A stretch of DNA of 64,000 nt from the NCBI RefSeq assembly GCF_000011245.1, contig NC_004193.1:1528501-1592500 (forward strand). Direction: 5' to 3'. The stretch comes from Oceanobacillus iheyensis HTE831 (GTDB lineage: Bacteria > Bacillota > Bacilli > Bacillales > Amphibacillaceae). Each line of letters opens with the position of its first letter. Position 1 is the first letter of the stretch. The notes below the pieces were generated by a model, which saw only the letters and a list, made by a program, of their open reading frames with translations, ran no database searches and was not told where the DNA came from. This document shows positions 13,375-24,442 of the stretch, piece after piece. The translations under genes and the position numbers were made by a program.

Positions 13375-16029
13375 ATGAAATGGTATCAATTAGATGTAGA
13401 AAAAGTAGAGCAGAAGCTCCAAGTAATTTCAAATCGCGGTCTAAATAACAAACAAGCAGTGGAAAGAAGAAAACAACATGGCGAAAACATATTAGAATCT
13501 AAAAAGCAAGTTTCAAATTGGATTCTATTTTTTAAGCAATTTCAAGATTTTATGGTATTGGTTTTGTTAGCCGCAACATTAATCGCTGGTTTACTTGGAG
13601 AATATATTGATGCAATTGCAATTATGGTGATTGTATTAATAAATGGATGTATTGGTTTTTTTCAAGAACAAAAAGCAGAAAACTCACTAGAAAAATTAAA
13701 AGAGCTATCTGCACCGATTGCTAGTGTATTACGTGAAAAACAGTGGGAAAAAATATCTTCTCGAGATATCGTTGTCGGAGATGTAGTACGCATTAATAGT
13801 GGAGATCGTATACCAGCTGATATTCGTATAATTAAGTCTAACGGTCTGGAGACCGAGGAATCTGCATTGACTGGAGAATCCCTACCTGTAAGCAAACATG
13901 CGACAGCAATAACTGCTGATAACCTAGATGTTCAAGACCAAACGAATATGGGATTTATGGGAACAATGGTTACTCGTGGTTCTGGAACAGGTGTTGTTGT
14001 TGGGACGGGTATGAAGACAGTGATGGGTCAGATAGCATCTCTCATTCAAGGCACGAAAAAAACAATAACTCCACTTGAGATGAAACTTGCTGAATTGGGG
14101 AAAATTTTGATTGTTGTTGCTCTCTTATTGACTGTGCTGGTAGTAGGAGTAGGGGTAGTACAAGGCCATCCTATGTACGAAATGTTTTTGGCAGGTGTCT
14201 CACTTGCGGTAGCAGCTATTCCGGAAGGACTCCCCGCAATCGTGACAGTGGCGTTGTCTCTTGGAGTACAACGAATGATACGAAAGAAAGCAATTGTACG
14301 TAAATTATCAGCAGTAGAAACATTAGGATGTGCGTCTGTTGTTTGTTCCGATAAAACAGGAACCATGACGGAAAATCAAATGACCGTTAAAGAAATGTAT
14401 TTGAATGGGGAATATTTATATGTAACAGGAGATGGCTATCAAACTCAAGGTGACTTCTTTTTGAATAAGAATAAAGTGGAACGAACGCATCCAAACTTAG
14501 AGACAATGTTACTGTATGGATTGATATGTAACCATTCTCAATTAATGGTGAAAAAAGGAAAAAACTTCATTGACGGAGATCCAACAGATGGAGCTTTATT
14601 AGTTGCAGCACGAAAATTAGGGCTGCAAGCTGATAGAAAAGAAGATTATCATGTTATAAAAGAATTACCATTTGATTCTGATCGCAAACGAATGAGTGTA
14701 GTCGTTGAAGATAAGAATGGGATGAAGATGCTTATTACAAAAGGAGCTCCCGATGTACTATTACCACGCTCTACCTATAATTTAGATGAAAATGGACGTT
14801 CACTATTAAAAAAAGAAGACACCAGAGCGATTGAGGAAGCTGTTTATCATATGGCAGGAAAAGCGCTTCGTACAATTGCGATTGGGGTGCGTATTTTACC
14901 GAATAATATGGATATAGACAGTGCAATGATTGAAAATGAACTAACATTTATCGGATTGTATGGATTAATGGATCCACCTAGAAAAGAAGTGAAGTCAGCG
15001 ATACGAGAATGTAAAGAAGCAGGTATTAAAACGGTAATGATAACAGGAGATCATGCACATACTGCTCGAGCAATTGCTAGTCATTTACAATTGATACCAG
15101 AAAACGGGCTCGTATTTGAAGGTAAACAATTAAACAACATGTCGGATCAGGAATTGGAAAATATAATAGAGGATGCATACGTTTTTGCTAGGGTTACTCC
15201 AGAACATAAATTACGAATTGTAAAAGCTTTTCAAAATAAAGGACATATAGTTGCAATGACTGGAGATGGAGTAAATGATGCTCCGGCAATCAAAGCAAGT
15301 GATATCGGAATAAGTATGGGGATTAACGGTACTGATGTAACCAAAGAAGCTTCATCCCTCGTATTAATGGACGATAACTTTGCAACTATTAAATCAGCAA
15401 TCAATGAAGGCAGAAACATCTATGAAAATATACGGAAATTTATACGATATCTTTTAGCATCGAATGTTGGAGAGATACTAGTCATGTTATTTGCTATGTT
15501 ACTAGCATTACCGTTACCCCTCGTTCCAGTACAAATACTTTGGGTGAATTTAGTGACGGATGGATTACCTGCAATGGCTCTTGGGGTGGATAAAGCGGAA
15601 GGCGATGTAATGAAGCGTGGGCCAAGGAATCCAAGAGAAGGTATTTTTTCAAGAGGATTAGGTTATAAGATTGTATCACGAGGGATTTTGATAGGGATTG
15701 TTACACTTATTGCTTTCATGGTTACGTATCAAAATAATCCAGAGCATTTAATTTATGCGCAGACTACTGCATTTGCTACATTAGTAGTTGCACAATTGAT
15801 TCATGTATTTGATTGTCGTAGTGAACATTCGGTTTTTGCAAGAAATCCATTTGGAAATATGTACCTTGTTTATGCCGTGCTTTCCTCATTATTATTGTTA
15901 TTTGTTGTGATTTACTGGGCACCGCTTCAACCTATTTTCCATACAACTGCTCTCAGCATTATAGATTGGCTGTTAGTCGTTGGGTTAGGAGCAATACCGA
16001 CTGTACTTTTTGGTTATTCAAAAAAATAA
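13375..16029 (+). CDS. yloB: Calcium-transporting P-type ATPase (YloB-like)
   Basis: A P2A-type ATPase of 884 residues. The phosphorylation motif is SDKTGTMTENQM, the hinge is MTGDGVNDAPAIKASDIG, and transmembrane helix 4 has the PEGLPAIV calcium-site motif. Ten hydrophobic segments fit, starting around FKQFQDFMVLVLLAATLIAG. B. subtilis YloB is an ER-type Ca2+ pump expressed during sporulation. I use the ATG at 13375 (MKWYQLDVEKVEQ), seven bases after GGAGG at 13363-13367, rather than the upstream ATG at 13369 or the frame's first start at 13342. It is monocistronic; a hairpin follows. Ca2+ versus Mn2+ specificity cannot be settled from sequence. Confidence 0.92.
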   Translation: MKWYQLDVEKVEQKLQVISNRGLNNKQAVERRKQHGENILESKKQVSNWILFFKQFQDFMVLVLLAATLIAGLLGEYIDAIAIMVIVLINGCIGFFQEQKAENSLEKLKELSAPIASVLREKQWEKISSRDIVVGDVVRINSGDRIPADIRIIKSNGLETEESALTGESLPVSKHATAITADNLDVQDQTNMGFMGTMVTRGSGTGVVVGTGMKTVMGQIASLIQGTKKTITPLEMKLAELGKILIVVALLLTVLVVGVGVVQGHPMYEMFLAGVSLAVAAIPEGLPAIVTVALSLGVQRMIRKKAIVRKLSAVETLGCASVVCSDKTGTMTENQMTVKEMYLNGEYLYVTGDGYQTQGDFFLNKNKVERTHPNLETMLLYGLICNHSQLMVKKGKNFIDGDPTDGALLVAARKLGLQADRKEDYHVIKELPFDSDRKRMSVVVEDKNGMKMLITKGAPDVLLPRSTYNLDENGRSLLKKEDTRAIEEAVYHMAGKALRTIAIGVRILPNNMDIDSAMIENELTFIGLYGLMDPPRKEVKSAIRECKEAGIKTVMITGDHAHTARAIASHLQLIPENGLVFEGKQLNNMSDQELENIIEDAYVFARVTPEHKLRIVKAFQNKGHIVAMTGDGVNDAPAIKASDIGISMGINGTDVTKEASSLVLMDDNFATIKSAINEGRNIYENIRKFIRYLLASNVGEILVMLFAMLLALPLPLVPVQILWVNLVTDGLPAMALGVDKAEGDVMKRGPRNPREGIFSRGLGYKIVSRGILIGIVTLIAFMVTYQNNPEHLIYAQTTAFATLVVAQLIHVFDCRSEHSVFARNPFGNMYLVYAVLSSLLLLFVVIYWAPLQPIFHTTALSIIDWLLVVGLGAIPTVLFGYSKK

Positions 16030-16061
16030 CTGAACCTTTTACTAAATGAAAATAGTACTTT

Positions 16062-16118
16062 CCCGAATTTTTACTCCTCTGAAAGTCAGTGCTGTAGAAA
16101 TTCGGGTCTTTTGTTTTT
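16062..16118 (+). terminator. Intrinsic terminator after the P-ATPase gene
   Basis: CCCGAATTT at 16062-16070 pairs with AAATTCGGG at 16098-16106, followed by TCTTTTGTTTTTATTT. The 27-base loop is long but the stem and T tract are convincing. The remaining 250 bp to remA hold only promoter-like AT-rich sequence. Confidence 0.7.
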
Positions 16119-16256
16119 ATTTACTGTGATTATTTCGATTTTAAATAAATTTAAAATCCCTCTTCGTCTTGTTAGTTGTCGCCGCTTATCCAAAGATATT
16201 ATAATTCTAAAATTGGTTTGCGCAATATTTTTTCTCTTCTAACTCTTCTATACGTA

Positions 16257-16285
16257 TTGTGTCTTGCAAATTTATGGTATAAAAT
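16257..16285 (+). promoter_or_regulatory. Possible sigma-A promoter of the remA-gmk-rpoZ operon
   Basis: TTGTGT at 16257-16262 and TAAAAT at 16280-16285 with 17 bp between. A second -10-like TATAAT lies at 16301-16306 without a good -35. Which is used cannot be decided here. Confidence 0.35.
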
Positions 16286-16369
16286 TCGATAAAGATAAAG
16301 TATAATGTTACTATTAGAGATGAATAATTAGAGAAAAAGTAGTTGTAATATGATTGAGGGGGAAGTAAG

Positions 16370-16630
16370 TTGAATTTAAGTCTAATAAATATTGGTTTTG
16401 GTAACGTTGTTTCTGCCAATCGAATAATTTCAATTGTTTCACCGGAGTCGGCACCTATTAAGCGTATTATAACTGTTGCTAGAGATAATAATAAACTAGT
16501 GGATGCTACATATGGTAGACGTACAAGAGCAGTTATAATTACAGATAGTGACCATGTTGTTCTTTCTGCTGTACAGCCAGAAACTGTTGGTCAGCGAGTA
16601 ATTAGTAACGATGAAATTTCAGATGAGTAG
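16370..16630 (+). CDS. remA: Extracellular matrix regulatory protein RemA
   Basis: The 86-residue protein matches B. subtilis RemA (YlzA): [20 protein letters not shown] at the N terminus, then [17 protein letters not shown] and [11 protein letters not shown]. RemA is a DNA-binding protein that activates biofilm matrix operons (eps, tapA) and osmoprotection genes in B. subtilis; it forms ring-like assemblies that wrap DNA. The start is TTG at 16370, with a GGGGGAAG site upstream. In B. subtilis a yicC-type gene (yloC) precedes it; none is seen here. It leads an operon with gmk and rpoZ. Confidence 0.95.
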   Translation: MNLSLINIGFGNVVSANRIISIVSPESAPIKRIITVARDNNKLVDATYGRRTRAVIITDSDHVVLSAVQPETVGQRVISNDEISDE

Positions 16631-17466
<836 letters not shown>

Positions 17467-17471
17467 GATGG

Positions 17472-17499
17472 ACCCTCTGCCATAATGCGGAGGGTTTTT
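17472..17499 (+). terminator. Intrinsic terminator after rpoZ
   Basis: ACCCTCTGC pairs with GCGGAGGGT (one mismatch) around a short loop and is followed by TTTTTC. It ends the remA-gmk-rpoZ unit. Confidence 0.88.
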
Positions 17500-17648
17500 C
17501 ATTGTTGTTTATTAAATGATAAAGTAACGGAATAACTGTAATAGTCAGGTTCCTGTTCTAAGTATCGTTAATACTTTTGAAAAGCGATTGTTCGTATTAT
17601 ATGTTATAAATAAATTAGAAGGATCGGATAGTTGAAGGGGGTAGAGTC

Positions 17649-18857
17649 ATGCTACAAAACAAGAAAATTTTACTTGGTGTCTCCGGTGGGATAGCTGTAT
17701 ATAAGGCTTGTGGTCTGGCAAGTAAACTAACTCAAGCAGGTGCAGAAGTCAGAGTGATAATGACAGAAAGCGCACAAGAATTTGTTTCACCGCTAACTTT
17801 TCAAGCATTGACTAGAAATCCAGTGTATACAGACACATTTGATGAAAAAAATCCGAAAAAAATAGCACATATTGATATAGCTGATTGGGCGGATATTGCC
17901 ATTATTGCTCCAGCTACAGCAAATATTATTAGCAAACTGGCTAGTGGACAAGCAGACGATATGCTCTCAACTACTATGTTAGCGACACAGGCAGAAGTCT
18001 ATATAGCGCCTGCAATGAATGTACATATGTATGCTCATCCAGCCGTCATGAATAATATGAAACAACTTGAATCTTGGGGATATCACTTTATTGAACCGGG
18101 TGCAGGTTATTTAGCATGTGGTTATGTTGGTAAAGGGAGACTAGAAGAACCTGAAGAGATTGTATCTGTTATCCAAAGACATGTATCAAAACAACAATAT
18201 TTACATGGGAAGAAAATCCTTATTTCTGCAGGTCCTACACGAGAAACCGTAGATCCTGTCCGTTTTTTCTCCAATCGTTCATCGGGGAAAATGGGATTTG
18301 CCTTGGCAGAAGCAGCCGCAAATCTAGGGGCTGAAGTTACACTTGTTTCAGGTCCGGTAAGTTTACAAACTAATCATCCTAATATTAATCGAATCGATAT
18401 AACCTCTGCTCAAGAGATGTACGATGAGATTACAAGTCGGTTTGACCATCAAGATATAGTAATTAAATCAGCAGCGGTTGCTGATTATCGTCCTAAATTC
18501 ATGCATCAAGGAAAGATGAAGAAAAAGGATAGAGATTATACAATTGAAATGGAAAGAACAAAAGATATATTAGCAACACTAGGTGAGCAGAAGAGACATC
18601 AATTTTTAGTAGGGTTTGCTGCTGAAACAGATACACCGATTGAATACGGATTAGGAAAGCTAGATCGTAAAAATTTAGATGCAATTGTAGTAAACGATAT
18701 TAGTTCAGATGGTGCAGGTTTTGAGGGAGACACGAATATTGTTACGTATATTAATAAGAAAAAACAGCAAAAATCAATTCATCAAGCAACAAAATCAGAT
18801 ATAGCTTATCAATTATTTGAATTAATTTCCCAAGACTTAAAGGATGATGACCGTTGA
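17649..18857 (+). CDS. coaBC: Bifunctional phosphopantothenoylcysteine synthetase/decarboxylase
   Basis: CoaBC couples cysteine to 4'-phosphopantothenate (CTP-dependent) and decarboxylates the product, two steps of coenzyme A synthesis. The 402-residue protein has an N-terminal FMN-binding CoaC domain ([15 protein letters not shown] motif in [23 protein letters not shown] with the substrate-lid Cys). The C-terminal CoaB domain starts about residue 185 with [15 protein letters not shown] and contains [10 protein letters not shown]. The start ATG follows AAGGGGG. It overlaps priA by 4 bp. A gap of about 180 bp after rpoZ carries a weak promoter (TTGAAA, 17 bp, TATGTT). Confidence 0.95.
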   Translation: MLQNKKILLGVSGGIAVYKACGLASKLTQAGAEVRVIMTESAQEFVSPLTFQALTRNPVYTDTFDEKNPKKIAHIDIADWADIAIIAPATANIISKLASGQADDMLSTTMLATQAEVYIAPAMNVHMYAHPAVMNNMKQLESWGYHFIEPGAGYLACGYVGKGRLEEPEEIVSVIQRHVSKQQYLHGKKILISAGPTRETVDPVRFFSNRSSGKMGFALAEAAANLGAEVTLVSGPVSLQTNHPNINRIDITSAQEMYDEITSRFDHQDIVIKSAAVADYRPKFMHQGKMKKKDRDYTIEMERTKDILATLGEQKRHQFLVGFAAETDTPIEYGLGKLDRKNLDAIVVNDISSDGAGFEGDTNIVTYINKKKQQKSIHQATKSDIAYQLFELISQDLKDDDR

Positions 18858-21262
18858 ATATAGCTAGTGTTATTGTGGATGTGCCATCTAGTTCAACAAA
18901 TCAAACATTCGATTATTGTATTCCTGAACAGTTTCAGGGGGTTATCCAAAAGGGGATGAGAGTAATTGTACCCTTTGGGCCAAGAAAAATTATGGGATTT
19001 GTGACAGGTGTTAAGGATGGAACTTCTTTATCAAAGGTAAAAGATATCATTGATGTTTTGGATATAACCCCTGTTCTAACAGATGAGTTATTAAGTTTAA
19101 GTAGGTGGGTTTCTGAGAAAACATTAAGTCTTTCTATTACTGTTCTGCAAACGATGCTTCCACAGGTTTTAAAATCACAGTATAGCAAAGACTTAGTGAG
19201 AGAGACAGAAGCCGAATTACCAGATGAGCTTGAGGCATTATTTGCTAGTCGTGAGTCGATCGATTTTGATGAGGTTGGAAAATCAACCATCTCTTATAGA
19301 ATAATTAAAAATCATATTGATTCTGGAGATTTATCAGTGTCATATCATGTGCAATCTAGAATCACGAAGAAATATCAAACGATGGTAGTTCCTTCAAAAT
19401 CCCCAATTCAGTTAGAAGAGGAGATAATGAGTTTACCGAAGAATGCGAGTAAACAAAAGCAATTATTAACGTATCTTGCAGATAATCAGAGTGAAATAGA
19501 TAAGAAACAACTATTACAAGAAACCAATACTTCTGTACAAACAGTAAAGGCAATTGAAGAAAAGGGAATAATCAAAACCTATAAGAAAGAAGTCTTTCGT
19601 GATCCATACAAAGATCAATATATCGAACCTACTTTCCCACTAAATCTAACGAAAGAACAAGCCCAAGCTATGGAACCAATAAAATATAGTCTGGATAACC
19701 ACATCAATGAAACTTTCTTATTACATGGGGTAACTGGTAGTGGGAAAACTGAGATTTACTTACAAGCGATTCAACAAGTAATCGAGGAAGGTAAAGAGGC
19801 TATTGTGCTTGTACCAGAAATTTCTCTAACACCTCAAATGGTAAATAGATTTAAAGGAAGATTCGGTAGTAAAGTAGCAGTAATGCATAGTGGATTATCT
19901 TCCGGAGAAAAGTACGATGAATGGAGGAAAATTCATCGACAAGAAGTACAGGTAGTTGTAGGTGCTCGTTCAGCAATATTTGCTCCTTTTGAAAATTTAG
20001 GAATAATTATTATAGACGAAGAGCATGAAACGACTTATAAACAAGAGGATCAACCCCGTTACCATGCAAGAGATGTCGCGATAGAAAGAGCAGCGTATCA
20101 TCAATGTCCGGTTGTGCTTGGGAGTGCCACTCCATCGCTTGAATCCTTTGCTAGAGCCTCCAAAAATGTATATACCCTATTAACATTACAGGAGAGAACC
20201 AATCATCAAACCATGCCAAAGGTTGAGATTGTAGATATGCGTAATGAATTACATGCTGGTAATCGATCGATGTTTTCTCGACCATTAATGGAACAGATGG
20301 ATGAAAGATTACGTCGCGGAGAACAAATTGTACTTTTATTAAATCGTCGTGGATATTCTACATTTGTCATGTGTAGAGATTGTGGACACGTATGCGAATG
20401 TCCCCATTGTGATATTGCACTGACTTATCATAAAAATACACAGCGTTTGAAATGCCATTATTGTTCTTATGAACAATCGGTGCCACAGACTTGCCCTGAG
20501 TGTGAAAGTGATTTAATTCGATATTTCGGTACAGGTACACAAAAAGTAGAAGAAGCTTTAGCAAAACAAATACCTGAGGCTAGAGTAATTAGGATGGATG
20601 TCGATACAACAAGAAGAAAAGGTTCCCATGAAAAACTCCTGAGACAGTTTTCCGAGAAAAAGGCAGATATTTTATTAGGGACACAAATGATTGCTAAGGG
20701 TCTTGATTTTGCTAATGTTACATTAGTGGGGGTACTTTCTGCAGACTCGATGTTACACATCCCAGACTTTCGATCATCGGAACGAACCTTCCAATTACTA
20801 ACGCAGGTTAGTGGAAGAGCTGGGAGACATGAGCTTCCAGGGGAAGTAATTGTTCAGACGTATACACCAGAACATTATAGTATTGAGTTTGCATCTGTGT
20901 ATGATTACGACAACTTCTATCGGAAAGAAATGGCGATGAGAAAGGCATTTCAATATCCACCTTATGTGTTTTTAGGATTAATAACAGTAGCTCATGAAAA
21001 TCATGCGAGAGCAATTCAAGTTACCCAGGAAATTGTACAGATGCTTTCCAATATTGTGGAAGAAAGGACTACAGTATTAGGTCCAACCCCATCTCCAGTG
21101 CCTAGGATCAAAGATAGATATCGCTATCAATGCATGATAAAATACAAAAATGAGCCGAATTTGCATGAATATCTAGGACATATACAGGATCATTTTTCGG
21201 ATGAAATTAGAAAGCAACAAATGCAATTAACTATCGATATGCAACCGTATTATATGATGTAA
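18854..21262 (+). CDS. priA: Primosomal replication restart helicase PriA
   Basis: PriA recognises stalled forks and reloads the replisome. The 802-residue protein has an N-terminal DNA-binding domain (IASVIVDVPSSSTNQTFDY), a helicase core with Walker A GVTGSGKTEIYLQAI and the DEEH box in IIIDEEHETTYKQ, and a zinc-binding insertion with eight cysteines (CRDCGHVCECPHC, then CHYCSYEQ and CPECESD). The C-terminal part has GTQMIAKGLDFANV and SGRAGRHELPGEV. The start is TTG at 18854, overlapping the coaBC stop. In B. subtilis def follows; here fmt follows directly. Confidence 0.96.
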   Translation: MNIASVIVDVPSSSTNQTFDYCIPEQFQGVIQKGMRVIVPFGPRKIMGFVTGVKDGTSLSKVKDIIDVLDITPVLTDELLSLSRWVSEKTLSLSITVLQTMLPQVLKSQYSKDLVRETEAELPDELEALFASRESIDFDEVGKSTISYRIIKNHIDSGDLSVSYHVQSRITKKYQTMVVPSKSPIQLEEEIMSLPKNASKQKQLLTYLADNQSEIDKKQLLQETNTSVQTVKAIEEKGIIKTYKKEVFRDPYKDQYIEPTFPLNLTKEQAQAMEPIKYSLDNHINETFLLHGVTGSGKTEIYLQAIQQVIEEGKEAIVLVPEISLTPQMVNRFKGRFGSKVAVMHSGLSSGEKYDEWRKIHRQEVQVVVGARSAIFAPFENLGIIIIDEEHETTYKQEDQPRYHARDVAIERAAYHQCPVVLGSATPSLESFARASKNVYTLLTLQERTNHQTMPKVEIVDMRNELHAGNRSMFSRPLMEQMDERLRRGEQIVLLLNRRGYSTFVMCRDCGHVCECPHCDIALTYHKNTQRLKCHYCSYEQSVPQTCPECESDLIRYFGTGTQKVEEALAKQIPEARVIRMDVDTTRRKGSHEKLLRQFSEKKADILLGTQMIAKGLDFANVTLVGVLSADSMLHIPDFRSSERTFQLLTQVSGRAGRHELPGEVIVQTYTPEHYSIEFASVYDYDNFYRKEMAMRKAFQYPPYVFLGLITVAHENHARAIQVTQEIVQMLSNIVEERTTVLGPTPSPVPRIKDRYRYQCMIKYKNEPNLHEYLGHIQDHFSDEIRKQQMQLTIDMQPYYMM

Positions 21263-21292
21263 ATAAGTGTTCAATGAAAGAAGGTATAAATA

Positions 21293-22234
21293 ATGAAACG
21301 AATTGTGTTTATGGGTACCCCAGATTTTGCGGTACCAGTATTACAGAAGTTACTAGAATTAAAATATGATATTGTGTTAGTAGTTACCCAACCCGATCGT
21401 CCAAAAGGCAGAAAAAAAGTTATCACTCCACCACCGGTTAAAGAAGAAGCGATTAAACATGATTTAGATATTTTTCAACCAGAGAAACTTCGAGATGATT
21501 ATAAAAAAATTACAGATTTAAAACCTGACTTAATAGTAACAGCGGCATATGGACAAATATTGCCGAAGGAGATATTAGAAATTCCAACCTTTGGCTGTAT
21601 TAATGTACATGCTTCACTTCTCCCAGAATTACGTGGCGGTGCACCAATTCATTACGCAATTATGCAAGGGAAAGAAGTGACCGGAGTTACGATTATGTAT
21701 ATGGCAGAAAAATTAGATGCAGGAGATATTTTAACGCAAGTTGAAGTTCCAATTGAACAGGATGATCACGTTGGAACAATGCATGATAAATTATCATTAG
21801 CTGGTGCGAATCTGTTAAGTGAAACACTACCATCACTGTTTAATAATGAAATAACACCGAAGAAGCAGGATGAAAGTTTGGTTACTTTTGCTTCTAATAT
21901 TACAAGAGAACAAGAACGGATTGATTGGTCGAAAACAGCTAATGAAATTATAAATCAAATCAGAGGCTTACACCCATGGCCAGTAGCGTTTACAACCTAT
22001 GAGGGGAAAGTAATGAAAATATGGTGGGGCCAAGAATTATCTAAATCATCGAAATCAGGTAATATTGGTGAGATTATTGAAAAAGATACAGATGGCTTTT
22101 ATGTACAATGTGGTAATAACACGGTTGTAAAAGTTAGTGAAATTCAACCTGCTGGTAAAAAACGCATGTTGGTTGAAGATTATTTGAAAGGTTCTCAAGA
22201 TCGAATAAAAATAGGAATTAAATTAGGTGAATAA
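21293..22234 (+). CDS. fmt: Methionyl-tRNA formyltransferase
   Basis: Fmt formylates initiator Met-tRNA with 10-formyltetrahydrofolate. The 313-residue protein starts [15 protein letters not shown] and has the folate-binding signature [16 protein letters not shown] with the conserved Asn-His pair. The C-terminal OB-like tRNA-binding domain begins about residue 205 ([12 protein letters not shown]). ATG at 21293 follows GAAAGAAGG. The peptide deformylase gene that normally sits between priA and fmt is absent; only 30 bp separate them. Its end overlaps the ribosome-binding site of rsmB. Confidence 0.96.
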
Positions 22235-22235
22235 G

Positions 22236-23582
22236 ATGAAGTATCAACTACGTAATACAATGCTCGATATATTAATTCGAATTGAAAAGGATCATGGTTT
22301 CAGTAATTTACTTCTAAACCATGAATTAAAACAACGACAATTGAATGAAAAGGATGAACGTTTACTTACAGAAGTAGTGTATGGAAGTTTACAACATCAG
22401 ATGACATTGGATTATTACTTATCTAAGTTTGTTAAATCAAAGAAAAAGTTAGATATATGGGTCCAATCTTTACTTAGAATGTCATTTTATCAAATGATTT
22501 ATTTAGAGAAAGTACCTGACCATGCGGTAATTCATGAGTCCGTGGAAATTGCGAAACAGCGCGGGCATAAAGGAATATCATCTTTTGTAAATGGAGTATT
22601 ACGTAGTTTACAACGTCAGGGAGTACCAGAATTAACTGAAATTAAAGACCCGATAGAACGTATAGCAATAGAGACGAGTCATCCAGAATGGTTAGTGAAA
22701 CGATGGTCGGAAATGTATGGTATGGAAACGACTGCAAATATGTGTAGAAATAATTTAGAACATCATCCACTTTCCATCCGTATTCAACCTTTACGGACTT
22801 CTAGAGAAGATGTTATGGAAGAGTTGAAACAATCTGGTATTGAATGTCGTGCCTCTATATTTTCTAGCCAAGGTATTATTATTGAAAAAGGAAATATCTT
22901 TAGGACAAATCTTTTAAAAGATGGAAAAATTACTATACAAGACCAAAGTTCCATGCTTGTTGGTGAAATGTTAGCTGTGGAACCGGAGATGAATGTATTA
23001 GATAGTTGTAGTGCTCCTGGAGGGAAAGTGACACATGTCGCTGAGAAGATGCTAGATAAAGGTACAATCCATGCTTTTGATTTACATGCTAAAAAAATAA
23101 AATTAATTGATGAAAAAGCAACTACATTGCAATTGTCTTCTATCCTTGCGCAAAAAGGGGATGCGAGGAAGCTAGCAGATAAATATGAAAAAGAATCGTT
23201 TGATCGTATTGTTGTCGATGCACCTTGTTCTGGTTTAGGAGTAATTAATGGAAAGCCAGAAATTAAATATGAGAAATCTGAAGAAGATATTCAACGTTTA
23301 GCAAAAATTCAACAAGATATTTTAAATGAAGTGATTCCATTATTAAAAGAAAATGGACTATTAATTTATAGTACATGTACGGTTGATACAGAGGAAAATA
23401 ATCAAGTCGTTCGTCAGGTCCTAAAGAACCACCAAGACATCTCCATTGATTTAAGCTTTCGCGATGAATTACCTGTAGAAATACAAGAGGCTCCTGGGTG
23501 GTCGGAAGAAGGATTGCAATTATTTCCACAAGATTTTCACACAGATGGCTTCTTCTTAACGAGATTAAAAAAAATCCGATAA
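22236..23582 (+). CDS. rsmB: 16S rRNA (cytosine-967 C5) methyltransferase
   Basis: RsmB methylates C967 (E. coli numbering) of 16S rRNA. The 448-residue protein has an N-terminal NusB-like RNA-binding domain (RLLTEVVYGSLQHQMTLDYY) and a C-terminal SAM-dependent domain with CSAPGGKVTHVAE, VDAPCSGLGVI and the catalytic STCTVDTEENNQVV. I take the ATG at 22236 (MKYQLRNTMLDIL), whose AGGTGA site lies inside the fmt end; the GTG nine bases upstream is the alternative. The rlmN gene that follows in B. subtilis is missing; prpC comes next. Confidence 0.94.
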   Translation: MKYQLRNTMLDILIRIEKDHGFSNLLLNHELKQRQLNEKDERLLTEVVYGSLQHQMTLDYYLSKFVKSKKKLDIWVQSLLRMSFYQMIYLEKVPDHAVIHESVEIAKQRGHKGISSFVNGVLRSLQRQGVPELTEIKDPIERIAIETSHPEWLVKRWSEMYGMETTANMCRNNLEHHPLSIRIQPLRTSREDVMEELKQSGIECRASIFSSQGIIIEKGNIFRTNLLKDGKITIQDQSSMLVGEMLAVEPEMNVLDSCSAPGGKVTHVAEKMLDKGTIHAFDLHAKKIKLIDEKATTLQLSSILAQKGDARKLADKYEKESFDRIVVDAPCSGLGVINGKPEIKYEKSEEDIQRLAKIQQDILNEVIPLLKENGLLIYSTCTVDTEENNQVVRQVLKNHQDISIDLSFRDELPVEIQEAPGWSEEGLQLFPQDFHTDGFFLTRLKKIR

Positions 23583-23677
23583 TTTCGTTTTGTTATTGGT
23601 AAATTTGTGCAATACTTGATGTAAAGATAGTTAATTATGATTATAATGAAATAAAATTGGAGATAGGGGGGGAACAA

Positions 23678-24442
23678 GTGGAAGGACATTTTCTTACAGA
23701 CCGCGGTAAGGTTCGAAATCATAATGAAGATGCTGGTGGATTGTTTTACAATAAAAGTAATCAACTAATTGCAATTATTGCAGATGGTATGGGCGGTCAC
23801 CAAGCGGGTGATGTTGCCAGCAAGTTAGCAACGGAAAGTATTAAACAAAAATGGTTAGAAACTGACCACTTGGGCGGTCCGGAACAAGTGGAAGGCTGGT
23901 TAAAAGAAGCAGTTCAACAAACGAATCAGCATATATTTAAAAAATCACAGGAAGATAAACGTTGTGAAGGAATGGGGACAACTGTAGTTATTGCTGTTGC
24001 ATTAGAGGAATATGTAACGATTGCTCATGTTGGAGATAGCCGCTGTTATCTATTGAATGAAGATGGCTTCCAACAAGTAACCGAGGATCATTCTTTTGTA
24101 AATGAATTAGTTCGTATTGGGCAAATTTCTGAAGATGATGCTGAAATACACCCTCGTAAAAATGTGATTCTACGTGCGTTAGGAACGGATAATCAGGTCA
24201 ATGTAGATTTAAAAACATTAACATGGCAAAAAAATGATCGATTATTATTGTGCTCGGATGGGTTATCGGATAAGGTAACTGAACACGAGCTAGCTGACTT
24301 TACAGATTCTACTAAGGATATTGAAGTAATTGGTAATGAACTGATTCAGTTAGCAAATAATCGGGGAGGAGAAGATAATATTTCTCTAATATTAATTGTC
24401 CATCCTGATAGTGCTGAGGAGGCAGGTGAGCCTGTTGAATAA
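23678..24442 (+). CDS. prpC: PP2C-type serine/threonine protein phosphatase PrpC (Stp1)
   Basis: PrpC dephosphorylates targets of the PrkC kinase. The 254-residue protein has PPM metal-binding motifs: GKVRNHNEDAG, IADGMGGHQAGDVAS, GMGTTVV, HVGDSRCYLL, TEDHSFVNELVRIG, LLCSDGLSDKVT and NRGGEDNISL. I choose GTG at 23678 because it follows a strong AGGGGGGG site and gives exactly the family length; the TTG at 23657 has no ribosome site. The gene overlaps prkC by a few codons, a coupling that keeps kinase and phosphatase together. Location: cytoplasm. Confidence 0.95.
   Translation: MEGHFLTDRGKVRNHNEDAGGLFYNKSNQLIAIIADGMGGHQAGDVASKLATESIKQKWLETDHLGGPEQVEGWLKEAVQQTNQHIFKKSQEDKRCEGMGTTVVIAVALEEYVTIAHVGDSRCYLLNEDGFQQVTEDHSFVNELVRIGQISEDDAEIHPRKNVILRALGTDNQVNVDLKTLTWQKNDRLLLCSDGLSDKVTEHELADFTDSTKDIEVIGNELIQLANNRGGEDNISLILIVHPDSAEEAGEPVE

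Noticed and set aside
16207..16419. 70-codon minus-strand ORF over the remA promoter
   Set aside because: AT-rich, overlaps the remA start and promoter, no ribosome site.
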